Source: Treponema sp. UBA1226 (GTDB taxonomy: Bacteria > Spirochaetota > Spirochaetia > Treponematales > Treponemataceae). Taken from it: a stretch of DNA of 32,483 nt. Below are positions 22,463 through 29,559 of the stretch, piece by piece. The position numbers and the translations under genes are program-made. The stretch spans positions 1 to 32,483 of the forward strand of contig DBWY01000011.1 in NCBI GenBank assembly GCA_002309195.1. Reading direction: 5' to 3'. The notes beneath the pieces were generated by a model. That model did not search any database and was not told the DNA's origin. It saw nothing but the letters and a program-made list of their open reading frames with translations. How positions within the stretch are numbered: position 1 is the stretch's first letter; every line of letters begins with the position of its first letter.

Positions 22463-23711
22463 CTTCCGGAGTTACATCGTGTTTAACAAGTTTTTCTATG
22501 ATATTTCGGTTATCAAGAAGATCGCTTAAAGACTGATTGTGATGTACACGTGTAATTACATTTGCAAAAAGTCCAGAAACGTTTGTACTTATATACCATT
22601 CTTTTGTAAGAAGTTCTTCGTGATAAACTGCGTTTGTTCCGATTATACGATAGAACAAACCGTCTTTATAAGCCTGATCGAAAAGTTCAATAGCATTTCC
22701 TGTAAAGAACGGAAGACTAATTGCACATATTACTTTCGTTGCGCCTTGTTCTTTGAGGAACTTCATAGCTTTGAGTAATGTTCCGCCTGTACCGAGCATA
22801 TCATCTGCAAGGAATGCAACTTTACCGCGAACATCTCCAAGAAGCTTGATTGCTTTAATGTTCGTAGAGTTTGCATCCTGAGTTACGATTGAGTAATCGC
22901 GTTCTTTATATATCATTGCAAGAGGAAGCTTTAATCCTGATGCGTAGAATTTATTTCTATCGATAGCACCTGTATCCGGAGAAACTACAACGAGTTCTTC
23001 TGTCTTTCCGGTAAGGTCAACTATTTTTGTAAGCTCGCGGATAATCTGATAACTTGCATGTAAGTTTTCAAGAGAAATTGAATTAAATGCGTTAACGATT
23101 TCGCGTGAGTGAATATCAAGGGTAATGATTCTTGAAACGCCGAGCATTTCGTAAACATGACCAAGCATTGATGCTGTCAAACCTTCGCGGCCTTTTTTCT
23201 TGTGCTGGCGGCTGTAAGGATAAACAGGAAGAACAAGAGTAATACTTGCAGCTCCTGCCTGACGTACTGCATCGATTGTTACTAAAAGAGACATAACATG
23301 ATCGTTTACAGAAAGCGAGAGTTTGTTTTTTCCTTCGTTAAGCGAAAGCACTTCATGATTTTCTACATCCTGGAAAATAAAAACTTCTTTTCCGCGGATA
23401 CAGTCAAAGAGTTCTGTCTTAAACTCTCCATTCATAAAATAAGTAAATCTTGCATTAACTTTGAAAACAGGTGGGCGATACTTGTCTGTTGCGCCGCGTA
23501 AAGCAACGTCAGAAGTATCAAGATCGCTTTGAAAATTGATTTTTTTGATTAATTCGTTTTTATCAAGTTCGTAGCGCTTAGAAATGACATCGTTTTTGAG
23601 CGTAAAACGATGCTTATACATGTGGCGAAGATGCGTGATGACTTCATCAGCAAATGCTTCTCCACCCGGACAGGCAACGATTGCCAGGTTGGTTGGTTCA
23701 GAATATGGCAT
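22449..23711 (-). CDS. prs: Ribose-phosphate pyrophosphokinase (PRPP synthetase), enlarged form
   Basis: Makes PRPP from ribose 5-phosphate and ATP for nucleotide and histidine synthesis. Family landmarks: TYFMNGEFKTEL (about 90-101; canonical RFxDGE), ITLDIHSREIVNAF (196-209), VVVSPDTGAIDRNKF (241-255) and the PRPP loop ADDMLGTGGT (302-311; canonical DDxxxTGGT). At 420 aa it is about 100 residues longer than the usual enzyme. The extra is mainly a 50-55-residue charged insertion between the first helix and the flag region (about 35-88) plus a C-terminal tail. AAGGGG precedes the ATG by 10 bases. First gene of the operon with the FGGY kinase and HAD phosphatase. Confidence 0.9.
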   Translation of the reverse strand: MPYSEPTNLAIVACPGGEAFADEVITHLRHMYKHRFTLKNDVISKRYELDKNELIKKINFQSDLDTSDVALRGATDKYRPPVFKVNARFTYFMNGEFKTELFDCIRGKEVFIFQDVENHEVLSLNEGKNKLSLSVNDHVMSLLVTIDAVRQAGAASITLVLPVYPYSRQHKKKGREGLTASMLGHVYEMLGVSRIITLDIHSREIVNAFNSISLENLHASYQIIRELTKIVDLTGKTEELVVVSPDTGAIDRNKFYASGLKLPLAMIYKERDYSIVTQDANSTNIKAIKLLGDVRGKVAFLADDMLGTGGTLLKAMKFLKEQGATKVICAISLPFFTGNAIELFDQAYKDGLFYRIIGTNAVYHEELLTKEWYISTNVSGLFANVITRVHHNQSLSDLLDNRNIIEKLVKHDVTPEDDEV

Positions 23712-23821
23712 TTATTCTTACCCCTTTGTAATAGATCTGCGACAATCGAAAAAAGACATCTCTTTGGTTGCCGCATGCCATAGCCATGCTATTCCCTTGC
23801 ATCTGGACTACGGTTAAACGT

Positions 23822-23851
23822 ATATTATCACTAAATAAGGCGTCAGGTCAA
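23822..23851 (-). promoter_or_regulatory. prs operon promoter
   Basis: Minus-strand TTGACC (23851-23846), 18 bp, TAATAT (23827-23822) preceded by TGA (extended -10). +1 near 23815 leaves a leader of about 104 nt before the prs ATG. Confidence 0.6.
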
Positions 23852-23897
23852 TTAAGAACGCTCAAAATGACACTAAATGTAGTGGCCTTTTCTTATC

Positions 23898-23926
23898 TTG
23901 CAAAATTCAGCCGGAATTTATATATT
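23898..23926 (+). promoter_or_regulatory. Promoter of the lipoprotein/SH3 unit
   Basis: TTGCAA (23898-23903) and TATATT (23921-23926) with 17 bp between; +1 near 23933. Confidence 0.65.
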
Positions 23927-23931
23927 TAAGT

Positions 23932-23999
23932 AGACTGCAGTTAGGTGCCAGACGGCATTGCAGTCTCGGACGAGAAAACTTTGTGCATTTTCTGCACAA
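23932..23999 (+). promoter_or_regulatory. Two-hairpin structured 5' leader
   Basis: Starting at the predicted +1, AGACTGCA (23932-23939) pairs with TGCAGTCT (23959-23966), with an inner TGCC/GGCA stem. Then TTGTGCA (23981-23987), loop TTTTC, TGCACAA (23993-23999). The second hairpin ends 8 bases before the GAGG ribosome site of the lipoprotein gene. It may stabilise the message or control translation. It matches no riboswitch class I can name. Confidence 0.5.
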
Positions 24000-24016
24000 T
24001 CAAAATGAGGTACGAA

Positions 24017-24841
24017 ATGAAAAAAAGTTTCAGCATTATTTTTGCGCTCTTTTTTGCAATGCTTATAATTTCTGGCTGCGGAAAAGACTCTAAAAAAGAA
24101 GCGCCTGAAACAGTAACAACAACTGTTACAGAATCTGAAAGCTATTCAGAAGAAAAAAGCGAACCAGTTCGTGTAAGCAAATCGTTTGCAGACGGTGTAA
24201 TCATTTACAACAATGTTGGTCTCTGGGAAGTAAACCCTGCAGACAAAACAAAATTAAGATGGATTGGATCATTACCAAAAGGACAGCTCTTACAGGTAGA
24301 AGCTGAACCAGGTAAAGTAATCGAAGGTGTTAAGGTAAAATATCCATGGCTTCTTAACAAAGACAAAAAAACTACAGACATGGCTTGTGTAAAACTCGAC
24401 AACTCTGACACAGAATATTATGTTGCATTTGACTGCGTTATAGGAAATGCACGCCCATGTATCATGATTGGAAAAGACACAGAAGGTCCTGGACGCCGCT
24501 TTGGAAATGCATACACAGAAATGAAAGCAACAAAGATTTCTAAGATTTCAATTCCTGCAGGAACAATCGGTGCAATTCATACTGGTGCTGATGTAGATTC
24601 AGGCTGGGTTAAAGCAACATTCAGAGTTGAAGCAGAAGGTGATATAAAACCTGCTCTTTACGTAGAAAAATTCTACAAGGAAGACCAGATTTCTACAGAT
24701 GAATATGATGTCCTTCTTGAAATGCTTTTACAGCGCGAAGAGCAGCTCAAAGAACCAGACGAAGCAGTAACAGAACGCATCCGCTATCTTAGCGATATCG
24801 ATGCACCAAATGACGACATCATTAGAGGACACTATAAATAA
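24017..24841 (+). CDS. Predicted exported lipoprotein, unknown function
   Basis: A 274-aa lipoprotein. The start at 24017 (MKKSFSIIFALFFAMLIISG, then C21) gives a standard lipoprotein signal with lipobox IISGC and a GAGG 6 bases upstream; the longer GTG-started frame would bury the signal. After a Glu/Ser/Thr-rich linker (25-50) come beta-rich regions: LWEVNPADKTKLRWIGSLPKGQLLQVEAEP (about 70-100), reminiscent of an SH3-like barrel, and a second block ending VDSGWVKATFRVEAEGD. The C-terminal 40 residues are acidic and helical. Order and spacing of these blocks resemble the next gene's product, so the pair may be distant paralogues. No enzyme motif seen. Confidence 0.8.
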   Translation: MKKSFSIIFALFFAMLIISGCGKDSKKEAPETVTTTVTESESYSEEKSEPVRVSKSFADGVIIYNNVGLWEVNPADKTKLRWIGSLPKGQLLQVEAEPGKVIEGVKVKYPWLLNKDKKTTDMACVKLDNSDTEYYVAFDCVIGNARPCIMIGKDTEGPGRRFGNAYTEMKATKISKISIPAGTIGAIHTGADVDSGWVKATFRVEAEGDIKPALYVEKFYKEDQISTDEYDVLLEMLLQREEQLKEPDEAVTERIRYLSDIDAPNDDIIRGHYK

Positions 24842-24861
24842 TAAGCAGGAGAAGAAAAAAA

Positions 24862-25812
24862 ATGAAAATGAAAAAAATTATTTTAATCAGTTCAATTTTT
24901 GCAGCAATTGCATCTCTTGCTTTTGCAGGTGGTGGCGAAACTGCATGTATGTTAAGAAATCCGGGCTGGGTTTACACACGCGAAGGAAACGATCTTAAAT
25001 ACAAGACAACAATTGATGTCGGAACAAAAATAGACGCAACTTACTCTACTTTCGTTCCTGCAAAAATCAACAATTCAGAAAACAAATGGGAAACCGAATA
25101 CACAAAAATCTACTACGAAGGAGAAGAATGTTACACACCTTCTTCTTTCATCGCATACAGCAGCGGTACAGTCTATGTAGTAAAGAATGACGCACCTGCT
25201 TTTACAACAGGAACAATCGCTTCTATCGAAGCAAAATGTGTTCCAGTTGGAACTGTTGTAATTTCTTTGGACAATGACGGATACTCAACATACCCGGGTC
25301 TCGTAAAAGTTATTTTCTATGATGCAAAGATTTTCGGAAGAACAAGAAGCGTATTCATGCTCAGAGATGATCTTTCTGAATCAGACGATGACTACACTGC
25401 AGTTATTCTTACAAACGCTGCAGCACAGAAAGATGTAAAGTCTTCAAAAGAACAGATTCTTTTACTTCTTTCAGAAGCACAGTCTGTTGCACGCTCAAGC
25501 GGAATTTCTGAATTTGTTGAAGCTACAAAAGCTAAGATTCTTGGAGAAGACATTTCCAACAGCCCTGTAGAAAGTTTTTCTGCAAGCGGTGTAATTTCAT
25601 CGGACGGTTCAAATGTTAACGTTCGCGAAAAACCGGGAACATCATCTAAGATTGCAGGCAAACTCACTGATGGTACTCACTTTATGGCTACTGAAAAAAC
25701 AACAAAAAAAGATAAAGTCGGTAAAGAAGAAGATTACTGGTATCACATTACTACACCCGGCGAAGACAGTATAGACGGCTGGATTTTCGGAAGCTCTGCT
25801 AAGTTTGAATAA
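24862..25812 (+). CDS. Exported protein with C-terminal bacterial SH3 domain
   Basis: A 316-aa protein with a cleavable signal peptide (MKMKKIILISSIFAAIASLA, cleavage after AFA). The mature part has two beta-rich regions followed by a helical stretch (about 190-225) and a C-terminal SH3b domain (about 245-316) containing NVNVREKPGTSSKIAGKLTDG and a closing YHITTP...DGWIFGS pattern. SH3b domains usually bind peptidoglycan or other wall parts, so a periplasmic cell-wall role is likely. AGGAG precedes the ATG; the gap from the lipoprotein gene is 20 bp. Confidence 0.85.
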   Translation: MKMKKIILISSIFAAIASLAFAGGGETACMLRNPGWVYTREGNDLKYKTTIDVGTKIDATYSTFVPAKINNSENKWETEYTKIYYEGEECYTPSSFIAYSSGTVYVVKNDAPAFTTGTIASIEAKCVPVGTVVISLDNDGYSTYPGLVKVIFYDAKIFGRTRSVFMLRDDLSESDDDYTAVILTNAAAQKDVKSSKEQILLLLSEAQSVARSSGISEFVEATKAKILGEDISNSPVESFSASGVISSDGSNVNVREKPGTSSKIAGKLTDGTHFMATEKTTKKDKVGKEEDYWYHITTPGEDSIDGWIFGSSAKFE

Positions 25813-25819
25813 TTAAAAA

Positions 25820-26740
25820 ATGAAACTTACAATTATGGGGTCAGGCACAAGCCACGGCGTTCCTGTCATAGGCTGTGACTGCCCCGTATGTAAATCAAAA
25901 GATCCTCACGACAAACGTTATCGTGCAAGTGCGTTTGTAACAGACGGAACACACAACATCGTAATTGATACAGGTCCTGAGTTCCGCATGCAGGCTTTAA
26001 GACAGGGCATAAAAACTCTCGATGCAGTTCTTATGACTCACGGGCATGCAGACCACCTTCACGGGCTTGATGACGTGAGGATTTTTTCAAGCACAAAGCA
26101 AAACGGCGTCTGGCACAGACAGTCAAGCTTCTTTGATTCACTTTTAAACCGCCACGGCGACGGCTTAAAAATTTTTGCAAATCCACATACAAAAAAAATA
26201 ATCTTTAATCACTTTGATTATATATTCATGCATACCCAGAAAGGCGGCGGCAAACCACGCATCGACCTCTGGAACGTAAACGAGTTTTCACAAAATAATC
26301 CGCTCAAAATCGGAACTATGTCTATAATACCTGTTCCGATGCTGCACGGAAAACTTCCTTCGACAGGTTATCTTTTCTGCGAAGAGGCAGATTCTAAAAT
26401 TCATTCAATCGCATATCTTACAGACTTAAATTATATAAGCGAAGAATCTGTCGATATAATTAACCGCAGCAAGGGACAGCTTGATCATCTTGTAATCGAT
26501 GCACTTCGAATCCGCGAGCACTCAACTCATTTTAATTTTGACCAGGCACTTTCTTTAAGCGAAAAACTAGCGCCGCGTCACACATGGTTTACACATCTGA
26601 CTCACGACTTAAGCCATAACGATGTTCAAAAATACATCGATGAAAATCTCAATAAATATCCGGTACTCGAACAAATCGTAAAAGACGGCGGCTCTGTAAG
26701 CCCTGCATACGATACTCTTGAACTTACCACAAAAGGTTAA
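25820..26740 (+). CDS. PhnP-like metallo-beta-lactamase-fold hydrolase
   Basis: A 306-aa metal-dependent hydrolase. It begins TIMGSGTSHGVPVIGCDCPVC, the marker of the PhnP/cyclic-phosphodiesterase branch of the MBL fold (the Cys trio binds a structural zinc), followed by IDTGPEF, the metal motif THGHADHLHGLDD (H-x-H-x-D-H), VPMLHGKLPSTGY, ITDLNYI-like strand (AYLTDLNYI) and FTHLTHDL. It probably cleaves a cyclic phosphate or a similar phosphodiester; the real substrate is unknown and there are no phn genes nearby. It lies 7 bp after the SH3 gene with no visible Shine-Dalgarno, so it probably depends on coupling. Confidence 0.88.
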   Translation: MKLTIMGSGTSHGVPVIGCDCPVCKSKDPHDKRYRASAFVTDGTHNIVIDTGPEFRMQALRQGIKTLDAVLMTHGHADHLHGLDDVRIFSSTKQNGVWHRQSSFFDSLLNRHGDGLKIFANPHTKKIIFNHFDYIFMHTQKGGGKPRIDLWNVNEFSQNNPLKIGTMSIIPVPMLHGKLPSTGYLFCEEADSKIHSIAYLTDLNYISEESVDIINRSKGQLDHLVIDALRIREHSTHFNFDQALSLSEKLAPRHTWFTHLTHDLSHNDVQKYIDENLNKYPVLEQIVKDGGSVSPAYDTLELTTKG

Positions 26741-26799
26741 AAAGCAAAGAACTTGCGGTAACTCCACACACGTTTAGAATACCGCCATGCTCAGCGCGG

Positions 26800-26828
26800 T
26801 TGTATCGGTCCTTTTTTTCTGTTAAAAT
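26800..26828 (+). promoter_or_regulatory. Leaderless promoter of the his fusion gene
   Basis: TTGTAT (26800-26805), 17 bp, TAAAAT (26823-26828); +1 falls on 26835, the A of the ATG. An ACCGC/GCGGT hairpin (26781-26800) and a T-run (26811-26818) lie inside the promoter and may help end the upstream message. Confidence 0.55.
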
Positions 26829-26834
26829 AAGTGC

Positions 26835-28133
26835 ATGGTAATTTCTTCTATTGATTTAAAAGACGGACATGTAGTTCAGCTTAAAAACGGAAAAGATCTC
26901 GTGCTCCAGCGCGATGACGCAGACAATCTCATAAACGATTTTAATTTTTACGGCGAAGTTGCCGTGATTGACCTTGATGCTGCAATGGGACACGTTGACG
27001 CAAAAGGAAATACAGTAAATACAAATCTGCTTAAAAGCCTTCTTCGCAAAGGAAATGTAAGAACAGGCGGTGGAGTTCGTTCAGTTAAACGCGCAAGAGA
27101 ACTCATCTCTCTCGGTGCAGAAAAAGTAATCATCGGATCAAGCGCATGGAAAAAAGATCCAAAGCCGGGCGAAAGCGTTTTAGACACAGAGTTCCTCGAT
27201 GAACTTGTTAAAGCGATCGGTAAACAGAGAATCATAATCGGCGTTGATGCAATAAACGGAAAAATCGCAATCAAAGGCTGGACAGAAACAATAAATGTTT
27301 CTCTCATCGACGGTGCTAAAGAAGCAGAAAAATACTGCAGCGAACTTTTATTTACATGTGTAGAAAAAGAAGGATGCATGCAGGGAACAAACATGCAGAT
27401 GGCAAAAGAACTTCGCGATGCAGTTAAGTGCCGAGTAGTTGTTGCCGGCGGTGTTTCTTCTGAAGACGAAATTGAAGAACTCGAAAAAATGGGTTGCGAC
27501 GTTCAGCTTGGAATGGCTCTCTATACAAATAAAGTTTCGCTTAAAGAATCTTTCCTTCGCTGTCTTGACTGGAAAAAGACAGACGGAATGGTTCCTGTTA
27601 TCGCACAGAGTGAACACGGCGAAGTTTTAATGATGGGCTATGCAAACCGCGAAGCGTTCAACAAAACATTCGATACAAAAAAACTTACTTTCTGGAGCCG
27701 TACAAGAAACGTTCTCTGGACAAAAGGCGAAACAAGCGGACACTATCTTGAAGTTTTAAAACTTCGTGCAGACTGTGACCGCGATACGGTTTTAGCAACC
27801 GTTATTCCACATGGCGGTGTATGTCACACAGGAAGTTATACATGTTTCTCAAGCGATCCTGACGAACGCTCTTCTCTTGAACGTCTCTACGGAACAATCG
27901 CAGAACGCTTTGCAAATCCAAAACCAGGAAGCTACACTGCAACCTTAGACGCAAAACGTGTTCGAGAAAAGGTAGAAGAAGAAGCAGAAGAAATCTGCGA
28001 AGCAGAAGGGAAAGACGAAGTAATCTGGGAAGCAGCAGATCTTTTATACTTTGTAAGTGTCTTACTGTACAAGGAAGGCGTTAACTGGAAGGACGTCTAT
28101 GATGAATTAGACAAGCGACACAAAGAAAAATGA
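26835..28133 (+). CDS. HisA-HisI-HisE fusion, histidine biosynthesis
   Basis: A 432-aa protein joining three histidine steps. Residues 1-245 are a HisA-type (ProFAR isomerase) barrel: IDLKDG (D7), GGGVRS (78-83), GVDAI (D138) and AGGVSS (204-209). Residues 252-340 are HisI (phosphoribosyl-AMP cyclohydrolase): VPVIAQSEHGEVLMMGYAN, FWSRTRNVLWTKGETSGH, zinc-binding DCDRD (313-317) and GGVCHTGSYTCF. Residues 350-432 are HisE (phosphoribosyl-ATP pyrophosphatase): EEEAEE and WEAADLLYF. HisI-HisE fusion is common; adding HisA in front is not. In the HisA loop, TCVEKEGC (174-181) replaces the usual T-D-x-x-R-D-G-T, so Thr174 is kept but the Asp residues are not, and activity of that domain is uncertain. 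It stands alone with its own promoter. Confidence 0.88.
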   Translation: MVISSIDLKDGHVVQLKNGKDLVLQRDDADNLINDFNFYGEVAVIDLDAAMGHVDAKGNTVNTNLLKSLLRKGNVRTGGGVRSVKRARELISLGAEKVIIGSSAWKKDPKPGESVLDTEFLDELVKAIGKQRIIIGVDAINGKIAIKGWTETINVSLIDGAKEAEKYCSELLFTCVEKEGCMQGTNMQMAKELRDAVKCRVVVAGGVSSEDEIEELEKMGCDVQLGMALYTNKVSLKESFLRCLDWKKTDGMVPVIAQSEHGEVLMMGYANREAFNKTFDTKKLTFWSRTRNVLWTKGETSGHYLEVLKLRADCDRDTVLATVIPHGGVCHTGSYTCFSSDPDERSSLERLYGTIAERFANPKPGSYTATLDAKRVREKVEEEAEEICEAEGKDEVIWEAADLLYFVSVLLYKEGVNWKDVYDELDKRHKEK

Positions 28134-28140
28134 CACTAAA

Positions 28141-28166
28141 TTTTCCTAAGAAAAATCTTAGGAAAA
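28141..28166. repeat. Perfect 10-bp inverted repeat after the his fusion
   Basis: TTTTCCTAAG (28141-28150), loop AAAAAT, CTTAGGAAAA (28157-28166), starting 8 bases after the stop. A related TTTTCTAAG follows at 28173-28181. It lacks a T-run, so it is either a weak 3'-end hairpin or an operator for the next gene. Confidence 0.6.
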
Positions 28167-28262
28167 ACGCCCTTTTCTAAGAAGAAATTTATTAGACATA
28201 TCATTATTTTTATGCAATACTTCAAGCATAGGATGTTAAAAATCCTTAAAGGAGATAACGCT

Positions 28263-28895
28263 ATGAAGAAATTAATTTTATCTATCGCAGCTATTTTTGT
28301 AATCGGAGCAGCAGCATTTGCACAGGAAAAAGATTATTCAACTGTTGATATTGGTTTTACATTCCCGGTCACTATCTATGAAGACAATAACTACAGTGAT
28401 GCATACATGTCAACAAAGGCTTTTGGTATTTATGCTGAATACTATGAAGACTTTACTCCGATGTTTGGTATCACGACGCACGGCTTTTTGTATTTTGCAG
28501 GTCACCCGGACTTTTATATGAACGGAGACAAAATTTCTACATTAGATTATTTAACATATCCATTGGGAATAAGTGTAAACCTTATGCCTACATTAAACAT
28601 CCCTATCGGAAGCATCGTAGAACTCCGTTTTGGTGCAGGTATCGGCTTTACATATCGTGCAGTACTTGAGGATACCACAGCTGGACAGTTAAATATCAGT
28701 CAGTGGCTTTTTGCAATTCCTGTAATGGCAGCCGTTCAGGTAAACTTTACAGACTTTATCGGACTTAAGGCAGGATGTGACGTTCAGTTTACATTTGCAG
28801 GATTTGAACAGTATGAAGATTACGACCAGACAGAAACAATCGATGCTTTTACAACAACGATTCTTCCTTACGTCGGCGTTGTATTCATGTTCTAG
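28263..28895 (+). CDS. Small outer-membrane beta-barrel-like protein
   Basis: A 210-aa exported protein. The start at 28263 (AAGGAGAT in front) gives a signal peptide (MKKLILSIAAIFVIGAAAFA, then QEK). The mature part alternates polar and aromatic/hydrophobic residues in short strands separated by turns, for example YSTVDIGFTFPVTIY, FGIYAEYYED, VELRFGAGIGFTYRAVL and AAVQVNFTDFIGLKAG. It ends VGVVFMF, with the C-terminal Phe used as an outer-membrane assembly signal. An eight-stranded barrel is plausible. No close family can be named. The longer frame from 28212 is rejected for lack of a ribosome site. Confidence 0.78.
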   Translation: MKKLILSIAAIFVIGAAAFAQEKDYSTVDIGFTFPVTIYEDNNYSDAYMSTKAFGIYAEYYEDFTPMFGITTHGFLYFAGHPDFYMNGDKISTLDYLTYPLGISVNLMPTLNIPIGSIVELRFGAGIGFTYRAVLEDTTAGQLNISQWLFAIPVMAAVQVNFTDFIGLKAGCDVQFTFAGFEQYEDYDQTETIDAFTTTILPYVGVVFMF

Positions 28896-28932
28896 GTTAA
28901 GCTGAATAAAACAAAAAAAACAGCACCTATCG

Positions 28933-28969
28933 AAAAAAAGAGCAGCCCATAAAAGCTGCTCTTTTTTTT
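28933..28969. terminator. Bidirectional terminator between convergent genes
   Basis: AGAGCAGC (28939-28946) pairs with GCTGCTCT (28955-28962), with A-run on the left (28933-28939) and T-run on the right (to 28969), serving both the barrel gene and the opposing small exported protein. Confidence 0.92.
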
Positions 28970-28990
28970 ATCAGTTAATGTTTTTGAAAA

Positions 28991-29413
28991 CTACTTTCTC
29001 ATTTTCATGTTAACTGTGTAGTGTTCGTTAAGGAAGTCTGCATCGATTTCCATTTTAATATCTGTGCTTAATGTTACAGATTTTGTGAACTTATATGTTC
29101 TCTGTGTTTCGTCACATCTGAAAGTAATTACAAGACCATCATTTGTCACGTTTACTTTAAAGTTAGATCTCTTGCTTTTTGCAAAATTATAGATAACTTC
29201 GCCTGTTTTTGCATCTTTAAGAATGATAGTGTTGTTTACACCAAATTCCCATGCAGCATCCCAGTTTGGATCAATCCATGTTCCTTTTGGGAACTGTTCT
29301 CCAGCAGCAGCAATTTCGCTGTCTGCCTGATTAAGGGCATCACTTACAGGACCAGCTGCAAATGCAGCAGAAGCTAAAAGAGCAGCCATAACTGTTAATA
29401 AAAATTTTTTCAT
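28991..29413 (-). CDS. Small periplasmic protein, unknown function
   Basis: A 140-aa protein with a clear signal peptide (MKKFLLTVMAALLASAAFAA, cleavage near residue 19). The mature 120 residues have a Trp-rich segment (GTWIDPNWDAAWEFG, about 44-58) followed by strands with alternating charged and hydrophobic residues (TIILKDAKTGEVIYNF, LVITFRCDETQRTYKFT), consistent with a lipocalin- or META-like small beta fold. I cannot name a family. GGAGG precedes the ATG and a TATAAT is present upstream, so it is expressed on its own. Confidence 0.82.
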   Translation of the reverse strand: MKKFLLTVMAALLASAAFAAGPVSDALNQADSEIAAAGEQFPKGTWIDPNWDAAWEFGVNNTIILKDAKTGEVIYNFAKSKRSNFKVNVTNDGLVITFRCDETQRTYKFTKSVTLSTDIKMEIDADFLNEHYTVNMKMRK

Positions 29414-29437
29414 AGAAATCCTCCAGTTTGATTTCTT

Positions 29438-29443
29438 ATTATA
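29438..29443 (-). promoter_or_regulatory. -10 box of the small periplasmic protein gene
   Basis: A perfect minus-strand TATAAT (29443-29438) puts +1 near 29431 and a short leader containing GGAGG. No good -35 was found. Confidence 0.5.
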
Positions 29444-29523
29444 GAATATTAAGTCGGTTTCTAAAGTCAGCTGAGACCCGAAACTCTCTCTAATGGTTAA
29501 ATTCTAACTACCTATACCGATTA

Positions 29524-29552
29524 TTGTCAATACCATTAATCTGTATTATTAT
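29524..29552 (+). promoter_or_regulatory. Near-leaderless promoter of the DNA methyltransferase
   Basis: TTGTCA (29524-29529), 17 bp, TATTAT (29547-29552); +1 at 29559, one base before the ATG at 29560. No Shine-Dalgarno. Confidence 0.6.
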
Positions 29553-29559
29553 AAACACA

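Noticed and set aside
23945..24016. GTG-started extension of the lipoprotein gene
   Set aside because: It would place a polar segment before the signal peptide; the ATG at 24017 has a GAGG at good spacing.
23864..28141. 15-base identity AAAATGACACTAAAT at 23864-23878 and 28127-28141
   Set aside because: One copy spans a stop codon and the contexts differ; one such match is expected by chance in this length.
3299..28910. Recurring AAGCTGAATAAA-like strings (near 3301 reversed, 17137, 20222, 28898)
   Set aside because: They are AT-rich, vary in length and sit in unrelated positions; no consistent placement relative to genes.
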